Source: Gari tellinella
Taxonomy: Eukaryota; Mollusca; Bivalvia; Cardiida; Psammobiidae
Reading direction: 5' to 3'
Assembly: GCA_922989275.2 (NCBI GenBank)
Contig: OV277857.1
Coordinates: forward strand, 1,426,001 to 1,490,000
Length of the DNA stretch: 64,000 nt
Shown: piece by piece, positions 21,650-35,144 of the stretch
Layout: every line of letters starts with the position of its first letter
How positions within the stretch are numbered: position 1 is the first letter of the stretch
The notes under the pieces: generated by a model
Told to the model about the DNA's origin: nothing
The model's database searches: none
The model's input: the letters and a program-made list of their open reading frames with translations, nothing else
Program-made: the position numbers and the translations under genes

Positions 21650-22740
21650 TGTATACAACCAATTTTCCTTCCGAGGGTAACAAGATTTACCAAATTTCAC
21701 AACCAATAAAGCTAGGTTCAAAGTCCAGCATTTTGATCATCGTGACTTATCGTTTAAATTTGTTATTAGTTATTACACAAACAGGGTTTTTGTACCTTCT
21801 ATAACAGGGGCCCATAACAGGTGACTTCCTAAAGCATATATTTTGAGGATAAAACTTCATTAGAAGTGTCCTATTTAATTACCAGTACTGCTTAAATGTT
21901 AAATAACTTTTTTTTCAACTATAATATTAAAGCAACTTTTTATTTTCTGTATTTATTGAATACTGAAGACTTTCACTTAGCTTTTATGTGTCTTGAAAGT
22001 CAGTTTACTTGCCCAATTTGGCCGAAAATTGCGTTTGAATTTCCCAAAATGAAAGGCTAAGGCCCCTTCCCATTTTTTGGAAAAAAGGCCCTGACAAAAT
22101 GACACTCATATGCTCATTTATATGCTCATTTAAAACATCTCTTGGAAACACATAACTGAAACTCAGCGGCAGCGTTTCGTTTGCTCCATAGAAAATCACG
22201 TTGTTTCAAAATTTGATACGTATAGACCCTTATGATTCTGCACAGGCCTAAGGGCAATTACCTATGAGGACTTTACGTGACAGACTACTCATTGTTCGTG
22301 AAAACTTGATAGTAACTCTTCCAGCGTGCAAACAGTAACCATTTCGGAAAGGAGGTGTGTCTTATTAGTATGGGACCTATTTGAACATTGCTTTTTTGCA
22401 AAGTTTAAGCCTAAAATCAGAGAAAAAACGAATGCAATATAAAGTAAATAAAATAAGTTTTAAATTTCTGAATTATTTAAATAAATTTAAAGGAATTCAA
22501 GTCAGTTTTACCGATTTTCCCTCCGACTTTGCTCCGCCCATCTGAGATATTTATAGCTAAACGGTGTTAATGTGTATTTTTCCTATATCCGTTTATCCCG
22601 TTCTATTAATTGTAAACTGTGTCAACTGACATGCAGATTTCAATAGTTTTGCTATGAATATTTGGCTATCAGATTTAAAAAGTTAGTACATATCTATCAA
22701 AGGTTTTCCATCAGTTATAATTGCTAACTATTAAACAATA
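21650..22740. other. left flank of the minisatellite; one orphan inverted unit
   Basis: No gene seen. At 22,321-22,375 the sequence GCAAACAGTAACCATTTCGG ... GGTGTGTCTTA matches, in reverse complement, the flank of the right array at about 51,105-51,160. It also resembles one array unit in the orientation opposite to the array that follows. Confidence 0.5.
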
Positions 22741-25700
22741 GCCATGAGACTGGAGTGGTTACTGTTTACGTGTGGCCAGGGGTCTGAAGTGGTTACTGTC
22801 TATGTGTGGCCAGGGGTCTGAAGTGGTTACTGTCTACGTGTGACCAGGGGTCTGAAGTGGTTAAGTACTGTCTATGTGTGGCCAGGGGTCTGAAGTGGTT
22901 GCTGTCTACTGTGGCCAGGGGTCTAAAGTGGCTACTGTCTATGTGTGGACAGTGGTCTGAAGTGGTTACTGTCTATCAGTGGCCAGTGGTCTGAGGTGGT
23001 TACTGTCTATGTGTGACCAGTGGTCTGAAGTGGTTACTGTCTATGTGTGACCAGTGGTCTGAGGTGGTTACTGTCTATCAGTGGCCAGTGGTCTGAGGTG
23101 GTTACTGTCTATGTGTGGCCAGGGGTCTGAGGTGGTTACTGTCTATCAGTGGCCAGTGGTCTGAGGTGGTTACTGTCTATGTGTGACCAGTGGTCTGAGG
23201 TGGTAACTGTCTATGTGTGACCAGTGGTCTGAGTTGGTTACTGTCTATGTGTGACCAGTGGTCTGAAGTGGTTACTGTCTATGTGTGACCAGTGGTCTGA
23301 GGTGGTTACTGTCTATGTGTGGCCAGGGGTCTGAGGTGGTTACTGTCTATCAGTGACCAGTGGTCTGAGGTAGTTACTGTCTTTCAGTGACCAGTTGTCT
23401 GAGGTGGTTACTGTCTATCAGTGACCCGTGGTCTGAAGTGGTTACTGTCTACGTGTGGACAGTTGGTCTGAGGTGGTTACTGTCTATCAGTGGCCAGTGG
23501 TCTGGGGTGGTTACTGTCCATGTGTGGCCAGTGGTCTGAAGTGGTTACTGTCTATGTGTGACCAGTGGTCTGAAGTGGTTACTGTCTATCAGTGACCAAT
23601 GATCTGAAGTGGTTACTGTCTATGTGTGACCAGTGGTCTGAGGTGGTTACTGTCTATGTGTGACCAGTGGTCTGAAGCGGTTACTGTCTATGTGTGACCA
23701 GTGGTCTGAGGTGGTTACTGTCTATCAGTGGCAAGTGGTCTGAGGTGGTTACTGTCTATCAGTGGCCAGTGGTCTGAGGTGGTTACTGTCTATCAGTGGC
23801 CAGTGGTCTGAAGTTGTTACTGTCTATGTGTGACCAGTGGTCTGAGATGGTTACTGTCTATATCGGACCAGTGGTCTGAAGTGGTTACTGTCTATCAGTG
23901 GCCAGTGGTCTGAGGTGGTTACTGTCTATGTGTGGCCAGTGGTCTGAAGTGGTTACTGTCTATAAGTGGCCAGTGGTCTGAAGTTGTTACTGTCTACGTG
24001 TGACCAGTGGTCTGAAGTGGTTACTGTCTATGTGTGACCAGTGGTCTAAAGTGGTTACTGTCTATGTGTGACCATGGGTCTGAATTGGTTACTGTCTATG
24101 TGTGACCAGTGGTCTGAGGTGGTTACTGTCTATGTGTGACCAGTGGTCTGAGGTGGTTACTGTCTATGTGTGACCAGTTGTCTGAGGTGGTTACTGTCTA
24201 TGTGTGACCAGTGGTCTAATGTGGTTACTATCTATCAGTGACCAGGGGTCTAAAGTGGTTACTGTCTATGTGTGACCAGTGGTCTGAAGTGGTTACTGTC
24301 TATCAGTGGCCAGTGGCCTGAAGTGGTTACTGTCTACGTGTGGCCAGGGGTCTGAAGTGGTTACTGTCTATGTGTGGCCAGTTGTCTGAGGTGGTAACTG
24401 TCTATGTGTGACCAGTGGTCTGAAGTGGTTACTGTCTATGTGTAACCAGTGGTCTGAAGTGGTTACTGTCTATCAGTGGCCAGTGGTCTGAGGTGGTTAC
24501 TGTTTATCAGTGGCCAGTGGTCTGAAGTGGTTACTGTCTATGTGTGACCAGTGGTCTGAAGTGGTTACTGTCTATCAGTGGCCAGTGGTCTGAGGTGGTT
24601 ACTGTCTATGTGTGACCAGTGGTCTGAGGTGGTTACTGTCTATCAGTGGCCAGTGGTCTGAAGTGGTTACTGTCTACGTGTGACCAGTGGTCTGAGGTGG
24701 TTCCTGTCTACGTGTGACCAGTGGTCTGAAGTGGTTACTTTTTATCAGTGGCCAGTGGTCTGAGGTGGTTACTGTCTATTTGTGACCAGTGGTCTAAAGT
24801 GGTTACTGTCTATTTGTGACCAGTGGTCTAAAGTGGTTACTGTCTATGTGTTACCAGTGGTCTGAGGTGGTTACTGTCTATGTGTGACCAGTGGTCTGAG
24901 GTGGTTACTGTCTATGTGTGGCCAGGGATCTGAGGTGGTTACTGTCTATGTGTGACCAGTGGTCTGAGGTGGTTACTGCCTATTAGTGACCAGTGGTCTG
25001 AAGTGGTTACTGTCTATGTGTGACCAGTGGTCTGAAGTGGTTACTGTCTATCAGTGGCCAGTGACCTGAAGTGGTTACTGTCTACGTGTGGCCAGGGGTC
25101 TGAAGTGGTTACTGTCTATGTGTGGCCAGTTGTCTGAGGTGGTTACTGTCTATGTGTGACCAGTGGTCTGAAGTGGTTACTGTCTATGTGTAACCAGTGG
25201 TCTGAAGTGGTTACTGTCTATCAGTGGCCAGTGGTCTGAGGTGGTTACTGTTTATCAGTGGCCAGTTGTCTGAAGTGGTTACTGTCTATGTGTGACAAGT
25301 GGTCTGAGGTGGTTACTGTCTATCAGTGGCCAGTGGTCTGAAGTGGTTACTGTCTACGTGTGACCAGTGGTCTGAGGTGGTTCCTGTCTACGTGTGACCA
25401 GTGGTCTGAAGTGGTTACTTTTTATCAGTGGCCAGTGGTCTGAGGTGGTTACTGTCTATTTGTGACCAGTGGTCTAAAGTGGTTACTGTCTATTTGTGAC
25501 CAGTGGTCTAAAGTGGTTACTGTCTATGTGTTACCAGTGGTCTGAGGTGGTTACTGTCTATGTGTGACCAGTGGTCTGAGGTGGTTACTGTCTATGTGTG
25601 GCCAGGGATCTGAGGTGGTTACTGTCTATGTGTGACCAGTGGTCTGAGGTGGTTACTGCCTATTAGTGACCAGTGGTCTGAAGTGGTTACTGTCTATGTG

Positions 25701-26040
25701 TGACTAGTGGTCTTAAGTGGTTACTGTCCACGTGTGACCAGTGGTCTGAAGTGGTTACTGTCTATGTGTGACCAGTGGTCTGAGGTGGTTACTGTCTATG
25801 TGTGACCAGTAGTCTGATGTGGTTACTGTCTATGTGTGGCCAGTGGTCTGAAGTGGTTACTGTCTATGTGTGGCCAGTGGTCTGAAGTGGTTACTGTCTA
25901 TGTGTGACCAGTGGTCTAAAGTGGTTACTGTCTATGTGTGGCCATGGCTCTGAGGTGCTTACGTCCTATGTGTGGCCACTGTCTCTTTGTGGTCATGAGA
26001 CTGCAGTAGTTACTGTCTATCTGTGTCCAGGAGACAATTG
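22741..26040 (+). repeat. 34-bp minisatellite array, left copy (about 97 units)
   Basis: Tandem units of 34 bp with two main variants: CAGTGGTCTGAAGTGGTTAC followed by TGTCTATGTGTGAC or TGTCTATCAGTGGC. Edge units carry the diverged CATGAGACTGGAG form (22,743 and near 25,993). Frames running through it are repeat artefacts. Part of the array is itself duplicated (see findings). Confidence 0.95.
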
Positions 26041-27649
26041 GATGTTTCTTGACATGCTGAGGGCAGATGTGCAGTGAGAGTTTCAATATTGTTTTATAAA
26101 AAAAGCGTAACAGCTCTTAAAAGATCCATTTTCTCTAAATAGCATTACCACAATAAAGGATAGCCGGCTCGTACGAACGCGCGAACAGGTCTTTATCACA
26201 TACAAATGTACATTGCTCAACTTGTACAAATACATGTATATTTTAACTTAACCATTAAACTTAAATTATCAAAATATCTTTGCTGAAAGTCAAGTTCTTA
26301 AACGTGAAAGGACACACTTGAGTCTAGTTTTGTCCTTTCTGACACGCCCAGTTTCGTACGCACATGCGGACGATCATATCAACCACTGTTTGATATTTAT
26401 TACATGTACATACTGATAGCATAGGGTATCCAATCATACTAAAATATTGGTTTATATTAAACAATAGTTGAGAAATAGTCCGTCTTTGTATTAGCATATG
26501 CATTAATAATATACATGTAAATACATATACATGTATACATGTAGCATAAATGCAGACCAAGACAGACGGACAGACATTCGCACTTTCTTATAAATGCAGC
26601 TACAAGAGGTAATGAATTAAATCTTGAAGACAAAACCTTAACTTTGAAAATATATTCATGGGAAGTTGGGAACTGACTTTATTAAGTATATAAAGGCAAT
26701 GTAGCATTATTATAAGCATTTTTTTTATATAAAATGACAGGCCATAACTACATTAATATTACAAATAAATTCATGTTTTAGGTATATACCACTAGCTAAT
26801 TATCTTAGCGTGATAATGGTATCAACTTATTTATTTTACTTCTATGTATTCGACCTTGCAAACCTGGAACACGCCAGTCTATGTATTCGACCTTGCAAAC
26901 CTTGAACACGCCATTAAAATGGCAAAGTTGCATAATTATTGCCCTTTTTGAAATACAATTAGAGTTCACATCATCACTAATATACCAGATATATTGATAA
27001 AAGTGTTATGTATACATAGCATTTGATGTTATATTGAAAATTATATCAAAATAATCATTTTACCCTTAAGTCTGGGTGTGTATTAGACCTCAAGAACAAG
27101 ATAGGGCGCTCTGTTTGCTTAATAAATTATGTCGGGGCAGGTTATTTTATTACCTTTGGCTTAATAAGTCCATTTTAAGTAAAGATATCCTTTCACCTAA
27201 GGTTTCAAATTCAAGATACATGTAAGCGCTAGACATGGGTGTGTTTTCAGGTGTCTGCTGCCTCCCGTCTGTACGCTCGGAATCATAACAGGACTATATA
27301 TAAATTGATAAAATATCACTCTTTATGATTTTTGAAATACTAAAAAAGTCAATCTCCACTAATATACTACATGTAGATTTATTTATAAATGAGGTATTTA
27401 TGGATAGCTTATTGTCTAACCTTGACAATGATACAAAGCAATAATTTTACTCTTAAGTCTTGGTGTGTAACAGACAATGCTGACGTGCATAACGTCAGTT
27501 TAAAAGGACAGTTAGCATACTTATTGCCGTTTTTATACAACTACCTAACTCACTTAATATTACAGATAGAATAATAGTGTTGAGGTATGTATAGATAACT
27601 TAGGATCTCACATTGACAATGATCAAAATTCTACTTTTACTCTTAAGTC
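26041..27649. other. AT-rich stretch with decayed repeats, no gene seen
   Basis: CTATGTATTCGACCTTGCAA occurs twice (26,844 and 26,879). CTTAAGTCTGGGTGTG / CTTAAGTCTTGGTGTG occurs at about 27,066, 27,451 and 27,640. The last of these, with its neighbourhood 27,555-27,660, matches the reverse complement of about 47,050-47,160. Confidence 0.45.
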
Positions 27650-30600
27650 TTGGTGTGAAGCAGACACCAAGACAGGACGCTCTGTCTACAAAACACGGTT
27701 TTGCATCAAATGTAGAAATGTTTGATGAAAACAACAGGCTCCGATGCACTTTGCAAGGCTCATACAGACAGACAGGGGCACACCTTGTATATTTGGTGTC
27801 AAACTATAGCTTAGACACTTTTATGAACGTCCATGTAAGAAACAGTATAGATTTGGCCCTATAACGTCAAAATAGGCACTTAATAGAGACAGGTGGTCTA
27901 AACCTCTTATAATACAAAATGCCAAACTGGGTGTTATATATGATTGAAGGCTCGTTATATATTATTGAAGGCCCAAACAGCTGTCTACCACACACGTTTG
28001 ATATCAAGCTGTAGCTATCTACCACATATATATGTATATGATATCGAATTGTAGCTAAGACATGTATCATATCATCATGTACCAATGCAGTGTAGACCTT
28101 GCTCAACTTTTATTCAAAGCACGTTTATTGCTTCAAATGTAGCAATAATTTTTAGCGAAACATTGGCTCCGAATCTAAGGTTCGTATAGACAAACGAACA
28201 GAAGCACTACCTATATATTTGGTATAAAACTATAGCTAAGACACATAGCTATACAACCACGTAAGAAAACAGAATATATCTCGCTCAATAACGTCACTAT
28301 ATGCACTTAAAGACATTACCCCAGTCCATTCATTGATCCCCCAATTGTTCTTACCAGGCGTGAATCTAACTGTATATCATGAAAAAATTGTGCAAACAAC
28401 GGCTCAGCTTACTGAAGTTTTGTAGAGAGGCCCTTACATAATATATCTCAATGTATTTTTCAATAGGTTTTACTAACCAAACTATCAAATATAAAGTGCG
28501 GGTCTCACATTTGAGACGCCTTGATGATTCTTTGTCTAGACGTTAGCTAAGTAAGTGCATGCTCTCCTTGCTTTGACTCAAACTATCTACGATGATAGGT
28601 GTTACCACCCAAGCTAGGTCAATTAATGTCTTTAAAGACATTACCCAGTCCATTCATTGATCCCCTTTTTGTTCTCACTAGGCATAAAAGTAACTGTAAA
28701 GCATGCGAAAAGTGTGCTTAGCCAATGTCAGCAATCTCAAGTTTTCTATAGAGGCCCTGGCATACTCACACTCAAGTTTTTTCCCCAATGGGTTTTACTT
28801 ACCAAACTATCAAATTAAAGGTACGGGCCTCACATGAGACGCTTCAATGGTTTTATTGCAGGTAAAAACATACTGCATGCTTAAACTTAAACTGTCTATG
28901 GGATTATATATCTATAGGTGTTATAGCCCATGCTAGGTCAAGTAATGTCTTTAATAGAGACAGGGGTCGAAATAATCTTTTACAATTCAAAGTCCAAACG
29001 GGGTGTTATTTATGTTTGAAGGCTCGTACAGACAGACGGAAAGCTGTCTACCACACATATTTGATATCAAACTATAGCTCACACATGCTTATATACCACC
29101 ATGTATTAAAACCGTGTAGACATCGCTCAAACGTTATATTAAACACGTTAATTGTATCAAATATAGCAATATTTTTATGAAAATAGGCTCCTATTCATTA
29201 TCTAAGGTTCGTGCAGACAAACGGAGAGACGCACATCCAATATATTTGATATAAAACTATAGCTAAGACAATTGGCTATACACCTATGTAAGAAAACAGT
29301 ATAGACATTGCTAAATAACGTTACTATATGCACTTGATAGGAACAGGGGGTCGACATCTATTACATGTACAATTCAAAGTCCAGGCTGCGTGTTATAAAT
29401 GTTGGAAGGCTAGTACATACAGACGGACAGCTGTCTACCACATATATTTGATATCAAACTGTAGCTAAGGCGTGTATATATATACCATCATGTATTAAAA
29501 CTGTGTAGAACTTTCTCAAATGTTATACAAAACACGTTTATTGCATCAAATATAGCAATATTTTTTAATAAAAAGATAGGCTCCTATTCACTATCTATTA
29601 CCTAAGGTTTGTACAGAAAAAACAGACTGGCTTTCATACTATATATTTGGAATAAAAATATAGCTAAGGCACTTAGCTATACATGCACCCATGTAAGTAA
29701 AACATTGTAGACCTTGCTCGATAACATAACAAGGTGCACTTAATAGAGACAGGGGGTCTAAATTTCCTATGATACAAATTCCAAACTGCGAGTTTTATAT
29801 GTTTGAAGGCTCGTACAGACAGACGGACAGTTGTCTATTACATATATTTGATATCAAACCGTAGCCAAGATATGTATTTATACCATTTTTTATAAATAAT
29901 GTGTAGACCTTGCTCAAATTTTATACAAAAGTACGTTAATTGAATCAAAGATATAGCCATATTTATTAATCAAAAATAGATTTCGATTCACTATCCAATT
30001 TTTGTACAGACATATAGGGGCACACCTTGTATTTGATATAAAACTATAGCTAAGACACTACATTACTTGTAACACCTATGTAAGAAAATAGTATAGAACT
30101 CGCTCAAAAACATCTCAGTGAGCACTTAATAGAGACAGGGGCGCTAAATCTCTTATATAATACGAATTCCAAACTGGGTGTTATATATGTTTAAAGGCTC
30201 GTACAGACCGTCCAACTATCATTGATATTGAACAGTAGCTAAGACATGTACCTATACTATCATGTATAAATACTGTGTAGATCTCGCTCAAATTTTATAC
30301 AAAACACGTTACTTGCATCAAATATAGCAATATTGTGATGAAAAACAGACTCCGATTTACCATCCAAGACTCGTACAGACAGACAGTCAAGACAGGGACA
30401 CACCCTATATACATATTTGGTATAGCTAAGACACTAACCTATATACCTATGTGAAAACAGTATCGACCTTGCTCAATAACCCATAATACGCACTTTATAG
30501 AGACAGGGTGTCTAAATCTGTTATAACACAAACTCCAATCAGGGTATTGTATATATTTGAAGACAGACGGACAGCTGTCTACTACATATATTTGATATCA

Positions 30601-31210
30601 GACTGTAGCTAAGACATGTATCTTTACCATCATGTATTAAAATTGTGTAGACCTTGCTCCAATCTTATAAAAATTACGTCTCTTGCATCAAATATAGCAA
30701 TATTTTGATGAAAAACAGTCTCAGATTCACCAACCAGGGCTCGTACAGACATACAGACAGACATACAGGGGTACATCCTGTATATTGGTATGAAACTATA
30801 GCTAAGACACTTAGCTTTACACCTATGTAAACAAAACAATGTATACATTGCTTAATAGAGACAGGGTGTCTAAATATTTTGTTATACAATGCCCAAACAT
30901 GGTGTTATATATATAGTTGAAGGCTCATACAGACAGACGGACAGCTGTGTACCACATATGTTTGATATCAAGCTGTAGCTACGATATGAATCTATGCCAG
31001 CATGTATACATATTATGTCGACCTTGCTCAAATTTGATAGAAAACACGTTTATTGCATCAAATATAGTAATATTTGGATGAAAAAATTGGCTCCGATTTA
31101 CTAATCCAAGGCTCATACAGACAGGCAGGCGCTCAGCCTGTATATTCGGTATAAAACTATATAGAAGAGGCACTTAGCTATACACCCATGTAAGAAAACA
31201 GTGTAGATCT
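27650..31210 (+). repeat. dimeric ~380-bp satellite, left block
   Basis: About eight units. The marker GTACAGACAGACGGACAGCT recurs near 29,020, 29,405, 29,808, 30,195 (diverged), 30,560 and 30,925, spacing 365-403 bp. Each unit consists of two related ~190-bp halves: one with TTGATATCAAACTGTAGCTA and ATTGCATCAAATATAGCAAT, the other with TTGGTATAAAACTATAGCTA and ACTTAATAGAGACAGGGGGT. Units are diverged. Short open frames inside are not conserved between units. Confidence 0.85.
28310..28955. mobile_element. two family-E elements inserted in the satellite
   Basis: Two tandem ~300-bp copies bounded by TTAAAGACATTACCCAGTCC-type ends and carrying ACTAACCAAACTATCAAATA; they interrupt the satellite block. 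Confidence 0.6.
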
Positions 31211-32269
31211 TGCTCGAAGTCGTCGTTCAAACTACATGTATTATACAAAATTAGCATTTCTGTAATCAGTATGGAATGAATGTTGCCGATATGGTATCAA
31301 TTTGTGTCAAATTTTACGACTTTTGCAGATATGGTCCATAAAAGGTGAGTAGGGGTACCAGATTCTCACCTACTTTTATTAAATATCTAGTCTGTACAGA
31401 CGAACGAACAGCACAAATTATGATCGTGCTACAATTTTTTGTAGAACCATATCTAGTTGATATATGTATAAGGTTTCATAGCCGTATCTCTTTAGATTAA
31501 TTGGCATTTTCGGCACGTTTCGCCTACCCGTACCGCAATATCGAACATTTTAATGCAAAAAATAAAATAATACGATAAAAAGATAAATGATTCCCTAGGG
31601 TGTGCTGTTTCATCGAATCAAAACCAGATTTAGTAACTATTTAGAACACAAATTACGATTTCGGGTAGAACAGGGATGACCAAGTTGGTGAAATTTTAAG
31701 ACATTGTTTTGTTTTAAATATATGTGTTACTTTGACGCCCGACACAGGCGGACACACGAATACGCAGATATAAGTGAATGCACGTATATATGTATCTATT
31801 GAGTATGCAATGTTCTTTATAGCAAATGAATAATTATGACAAGATCTTATTTTATCTATTTTGAAATATTACAAATAACGCCTTATTCAAGGCAAAAAAC
31901 GCGCAAAATTGCACCCACAAACAGGGCTTGTTTACTTAATGACAAACAGGCATAAACTCTCGTATATTTGGTATCAAACTGTACCTAAGGCATTGAACTT
32001 CATATTAATAACGTCATCATGCGCATCACTTTTTATTTTACACTAGTGTTTATTGTTTTAATAAATATATGTTTTTCCGAAACACGCTTCCTCGGTATCC
32101 AGTGTATTGCAAATATTTCGTCATTCCTCGCCTCAACACCTGGTCTCTCAATGACGAGTCCACCTTATCCTTGAGGATTACCCTTTTTAAAAAAATGTAT
32201 GTACCAAGACGGGACAATTTCTAAGCTTTGTCTAATTGATGGACATTTCAGAAAATTGTCAGTCGAACA
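31211..32269. other. unrecognised AT-rich stretch
   Basis: GGTGAGTAGGGGTACC...CTCACCTACTTTT near 31,345 forms a small inverted pair. CTGTACAGACGAACGAACAG near 31,391 is a satellite-like fragment. No gene seen. Confidence 0.35.
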
Positions 32270-32895
32270 AGCACTCCTTAATTCACGTTTTTTTCGCTTT
32301 AGAACTCATGTGCAACATGGGAACCTTGTAAGATGAGAAAACACGTGGTTTCTGGTCCCTCCCTTACTGAGATTTGACCTGAACAAGAGCAGTGCATGCG
32401 GATGTCAACGTTCCTCTGGTTTGGAAGATCAGTGAAACAATACAGTAAAATTAGGTCAGAGGTCAAGGTCAAGTGGTAAAATAGTTTGGTTTATTTGGAT
32501 AGGACTTGTCAAGATGATCATGTTTATCTTCTTCTTCTTTCATGTTTATCAAAATGGAGTTGGTAGATTATGTTTAAAGCAGTAACAGTCAACGTTAAGA
32601 TTTCGGACGACCATAACTCAGACGACCATGAATTTGTTGCATCTACACTGGTATCCACAACGATTTTGTTTATTGAAAAGATAATGCATTGCCTGGATAA
32701 ATGTTTCAACCAGTCAAACAACTATAGATGCACAATGAACAAAGCCTGGTCTCCCAATCCTAACAATACACAATTAAACAATTGCAATATGGTCTTGTTG
32801 TCTCTTGCAGGGTCTTCACTGATCTCGAAACCCCATTTATTTATTGAAATGATATTACATTGCCTGCACTTAGAAATGTTCAACTAGTCCAAAGG
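32270..32895 (+). repeat. dispersed direct repeat, copy 1
   Basis: Contains GTCGAACAAGCACTCC, TTTCTGGTCCCTCC and two ~190-bp subunits with TTTATTGAAA...ATTGCCTGGATAAATG. A second copy in the same orientation lies at about 35,870-36,355 and a shorter piece at about 37,555-37,750. Open frames within it are not shared by the copies. Confidence 0.6.
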
Positions 32896-32929
32896 AGAGA
32901 AACTCAATAAGCTGCTTTGCTTTCGTTTC

Positions 32930-34510
32930 AATCCTACCCCACCCTCTCATTTGTTCTCGATAAGCGTGAACGTAGCTGTAAAATCATGCAGCACATGTCA
33001 TGGCTATCTAATTCTCCCTAGTAATGCCCTGACATTCGCATACTCATTTTTTTTAAACAAACAAAAATAAAAGTCGGGCCTCACATAAAACGCTCAAATG
33101 GTTCTTTGCTATAGGTATGTGCACAAGATGCATGTTTTGCTAGGGCGTTACCACCGGACTTAGGTCAAGAAGTGTCTTTAAAGACATTTACTGACCAACT
33201 TTCGGATGAAATTCCCTATACAGACAGTTCCCTTGCAAACATCATGATTTTCATGCATATCTGTATTACTGTGAATCATTGAAGCATCTTATTTGATAGT
33301 TTGGTTAGTAACCCCATTGAAAAACCATATAGTGTGAGTACATGTATGCCAGGGCCTCTTTAGACAACTGGAGATTGGTGACATTTGCTCTTCACACTTT
33401 GCACTTGCTTTACTGTTACTTTCACGCATGTCGAGAACAATATGGGGACGGATTCAATCAAAGAACCGAAACATGTCTTTAAAGACATTTCCTCAGTCCT
33501 TTGATTGTAAAAGTATGGGACCTGTACGCAATATTTTGCAAGCCGTCTTATTATTATTATACCAGATTTATATAGCGCTCTTTTCACACAGGGATTGTGC
33601 GTTCAAAAGCGCTTGACATGAAATAACACATATGTACCTATAAATCGTGAAAAGACAAAATAACTACAATTAGATCTGAAATAAAACAGTGAGGCCCTGA
33701 TAAACTCAGATTGAAGGTGATTTTCAAACCAAATCATCAAATATAAGAGGTGGGCCTCACATGAGACGCTTCACTGGATCTAGGCATAGACAGTAATACA
33801 GTTAGAGCTCGTGCAGCATACTAATTTACCTGACTAGCTGTAATAACGGAAAGTATGTCAGGAAAGGTCTTTAAAGCCATTTCCTGACCTACATTCGGTT
33901 ACTACACCTAGTCATGCAGTTCTAATGTAAAACTTATGAATCTTTGCACATACATGTATACCTATATAGCAAATAACCAGTGAAGCGTCTCATGTGATGC
34001 CCGCCCGTTATATTTGATAGTTTGGTTAGAAATTCCAATAAAAAAACCTGAGTATGAGTATGTCAGAGCCTCACTAGGTATAATGAGATGGCTATGGCAT
34101 GTGCTGCATGTTTTTACATTTACTTTCACGCCTTTCTAGAACAATTGAGGTCCATCAAAGGACTGAGGAAATGTCTTTAAATATATTTCCTGGCACTGCT
34201 TTCGGTGATAATTCCTATAATGGCAGTTCCCTGGCAATAATTATGATTTTCTTGCATATTTGTATTACTGTGAATCATTGAAGCGACTCATTTGAGGCCC
34301 GTACCTTATATTTGATAGTTCGGTTAGTAAAACCCACTGAAAAACCCATTGAGTGTGAGTATGTCGGGGCCTCTCTAGACAACTTGAGATTGTTGACATT
34401 GGCGGTGCACACTTTAATTCTGCTTTACAGTAACTGTCGCGCCTATCGAGAACAAATGGGGGGGGGGGGGGGGGGGTAGTCCATCAAAGGACTGAGGAAA
34501 TTTCTTTAAT
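32930..34510. mobile_element. cluster of ~300-bp family-E elements in both orientations
   Basis: At least four copies. Ends are the palindrome TGTCTTTAAAGACA, at 33,172-33,190 and 33,475-33,490, with a decayed site near 34,170. Shared inner blocks are CAAACTATCAAATATAAG, CCTCACATGAGACGC, GGGCCTC(T)CTAGACAA and CCATTTGTTCTCGATAGGCG; orientation alternates between copies. A G run of 19 is at 34,458-34,476. Confidence 0.65.
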
Positions 34511-34557
34511 GGACAGTATCATTGACTCGTAGTGATAGGATCGTGGGTTCGATACCA

Positions 34558-34787
34558 GGGACCCGTTTCATAAAACTTCGTACGACAAATGTCTGAATTA
34601 TTATTTATTTCTCCATCTAATCCTGTAATGCGGCATCTCTTTGGAATTATCTTGAAAAGACGATTCCAAAGAAATATCACAAGACAGGGTTAGATAGATT
34701 TTTTTTTTAATTTAGAAATTTAATGAAGTTTAAAATAAGTTTTAAATATTACCGTTTTGTTGTACGAAGCGTTATGAAACGAGCCCC
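34558..34787. mobile_element. MITE family A, diverged
   Basis: GGGACCCGTTTCATAAAACT to the complement of CGGGGCTCGTTTCATAACGC. The inner hairpin (GGAATTATCTTGAAAAGACG) is more decayed than in the other copies. Confidence 0.7.
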
Positions 34788-34796
34788 GGGTACTGT

Positions 34797-35140
34797 TTTG
34801 TAAACGTTGGGGTCAGGTATTTTTATACCTATTTTATTACTTAAAAAGCAGTAAACGTGTTGGTAAAGAAACCCAGAGTGCTTGCTGCCGGAGAGTGTTA
34901 AGCATAACGTGATGTTGTGTTAAAGAACTTCTTTTGGACAACTTTTCTATCCAAACTGTGCTTACTTTATATAATTGCAAGAATGGCATGGTTTGATCAA
35001 TTTTTGATATACGTCTACCAGCAAAAAACGATTTAAAAATACACATAGAGAAATAATACAAAACAAATTCCATGGGGGATCGAACGAATTGCCCTTACGT
35101 TAGTAGTGCAGTTACATAACCACTCAGTCATTATCGTCTG
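34797..35140 (-). mobile_element. possible tRNA-derived SINE
   Basis: On the minus strand, TGACTGAGTGGTTATG (A-box-like) at about 35,115-35,131 is followed by CGTTCGATCCCCC (B-box-like) near 35,072-35,084, the layout of a tRNA-derived RNA polymerase III promoter. A separate B-box-like GGGTTCGATACC lies on the plus strand at 34,545-34,556, beside the family-A MITE. No complete tRNA cloverleaf could be drawn. Confidence 0.4.
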
Positions 35141-35144
35141 TATA

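Noticed and set aside
22005..22199. Minus frame considered as the missing first exon of ECH1.
   Set aside because: No mitochondrial-leader character and no suitable donor in the phase needed to join the exon at 19,215.
22806..22994. Open frame with a repeating GLKWLLS-type protein pattern through the minisatellite.
   Set aside because: Only a product of the 34-bp repeat; it closes quickly because 34 is not a multiple of 3.
22741..26040. Regular array considered as a CRISPR-like array.
   Set aside because: No unique spacers: units are contiguous 34-bp repeats in a eukaryotic genome.
27613..27864. Frame starting MTMIKILLLLLSLGVKQTP, which looks like a signal peptide.
   Set aside because: The matching inverted copy near 47,100 does not preserve the frame (early stop), and the sequence is a satellite-edge unit.
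34521..34560. Possible tRNA gene (GGGTTCGATACC).
   Set aside because: Only a B-box-like match; no A box or acceptor stem pairing upstream.
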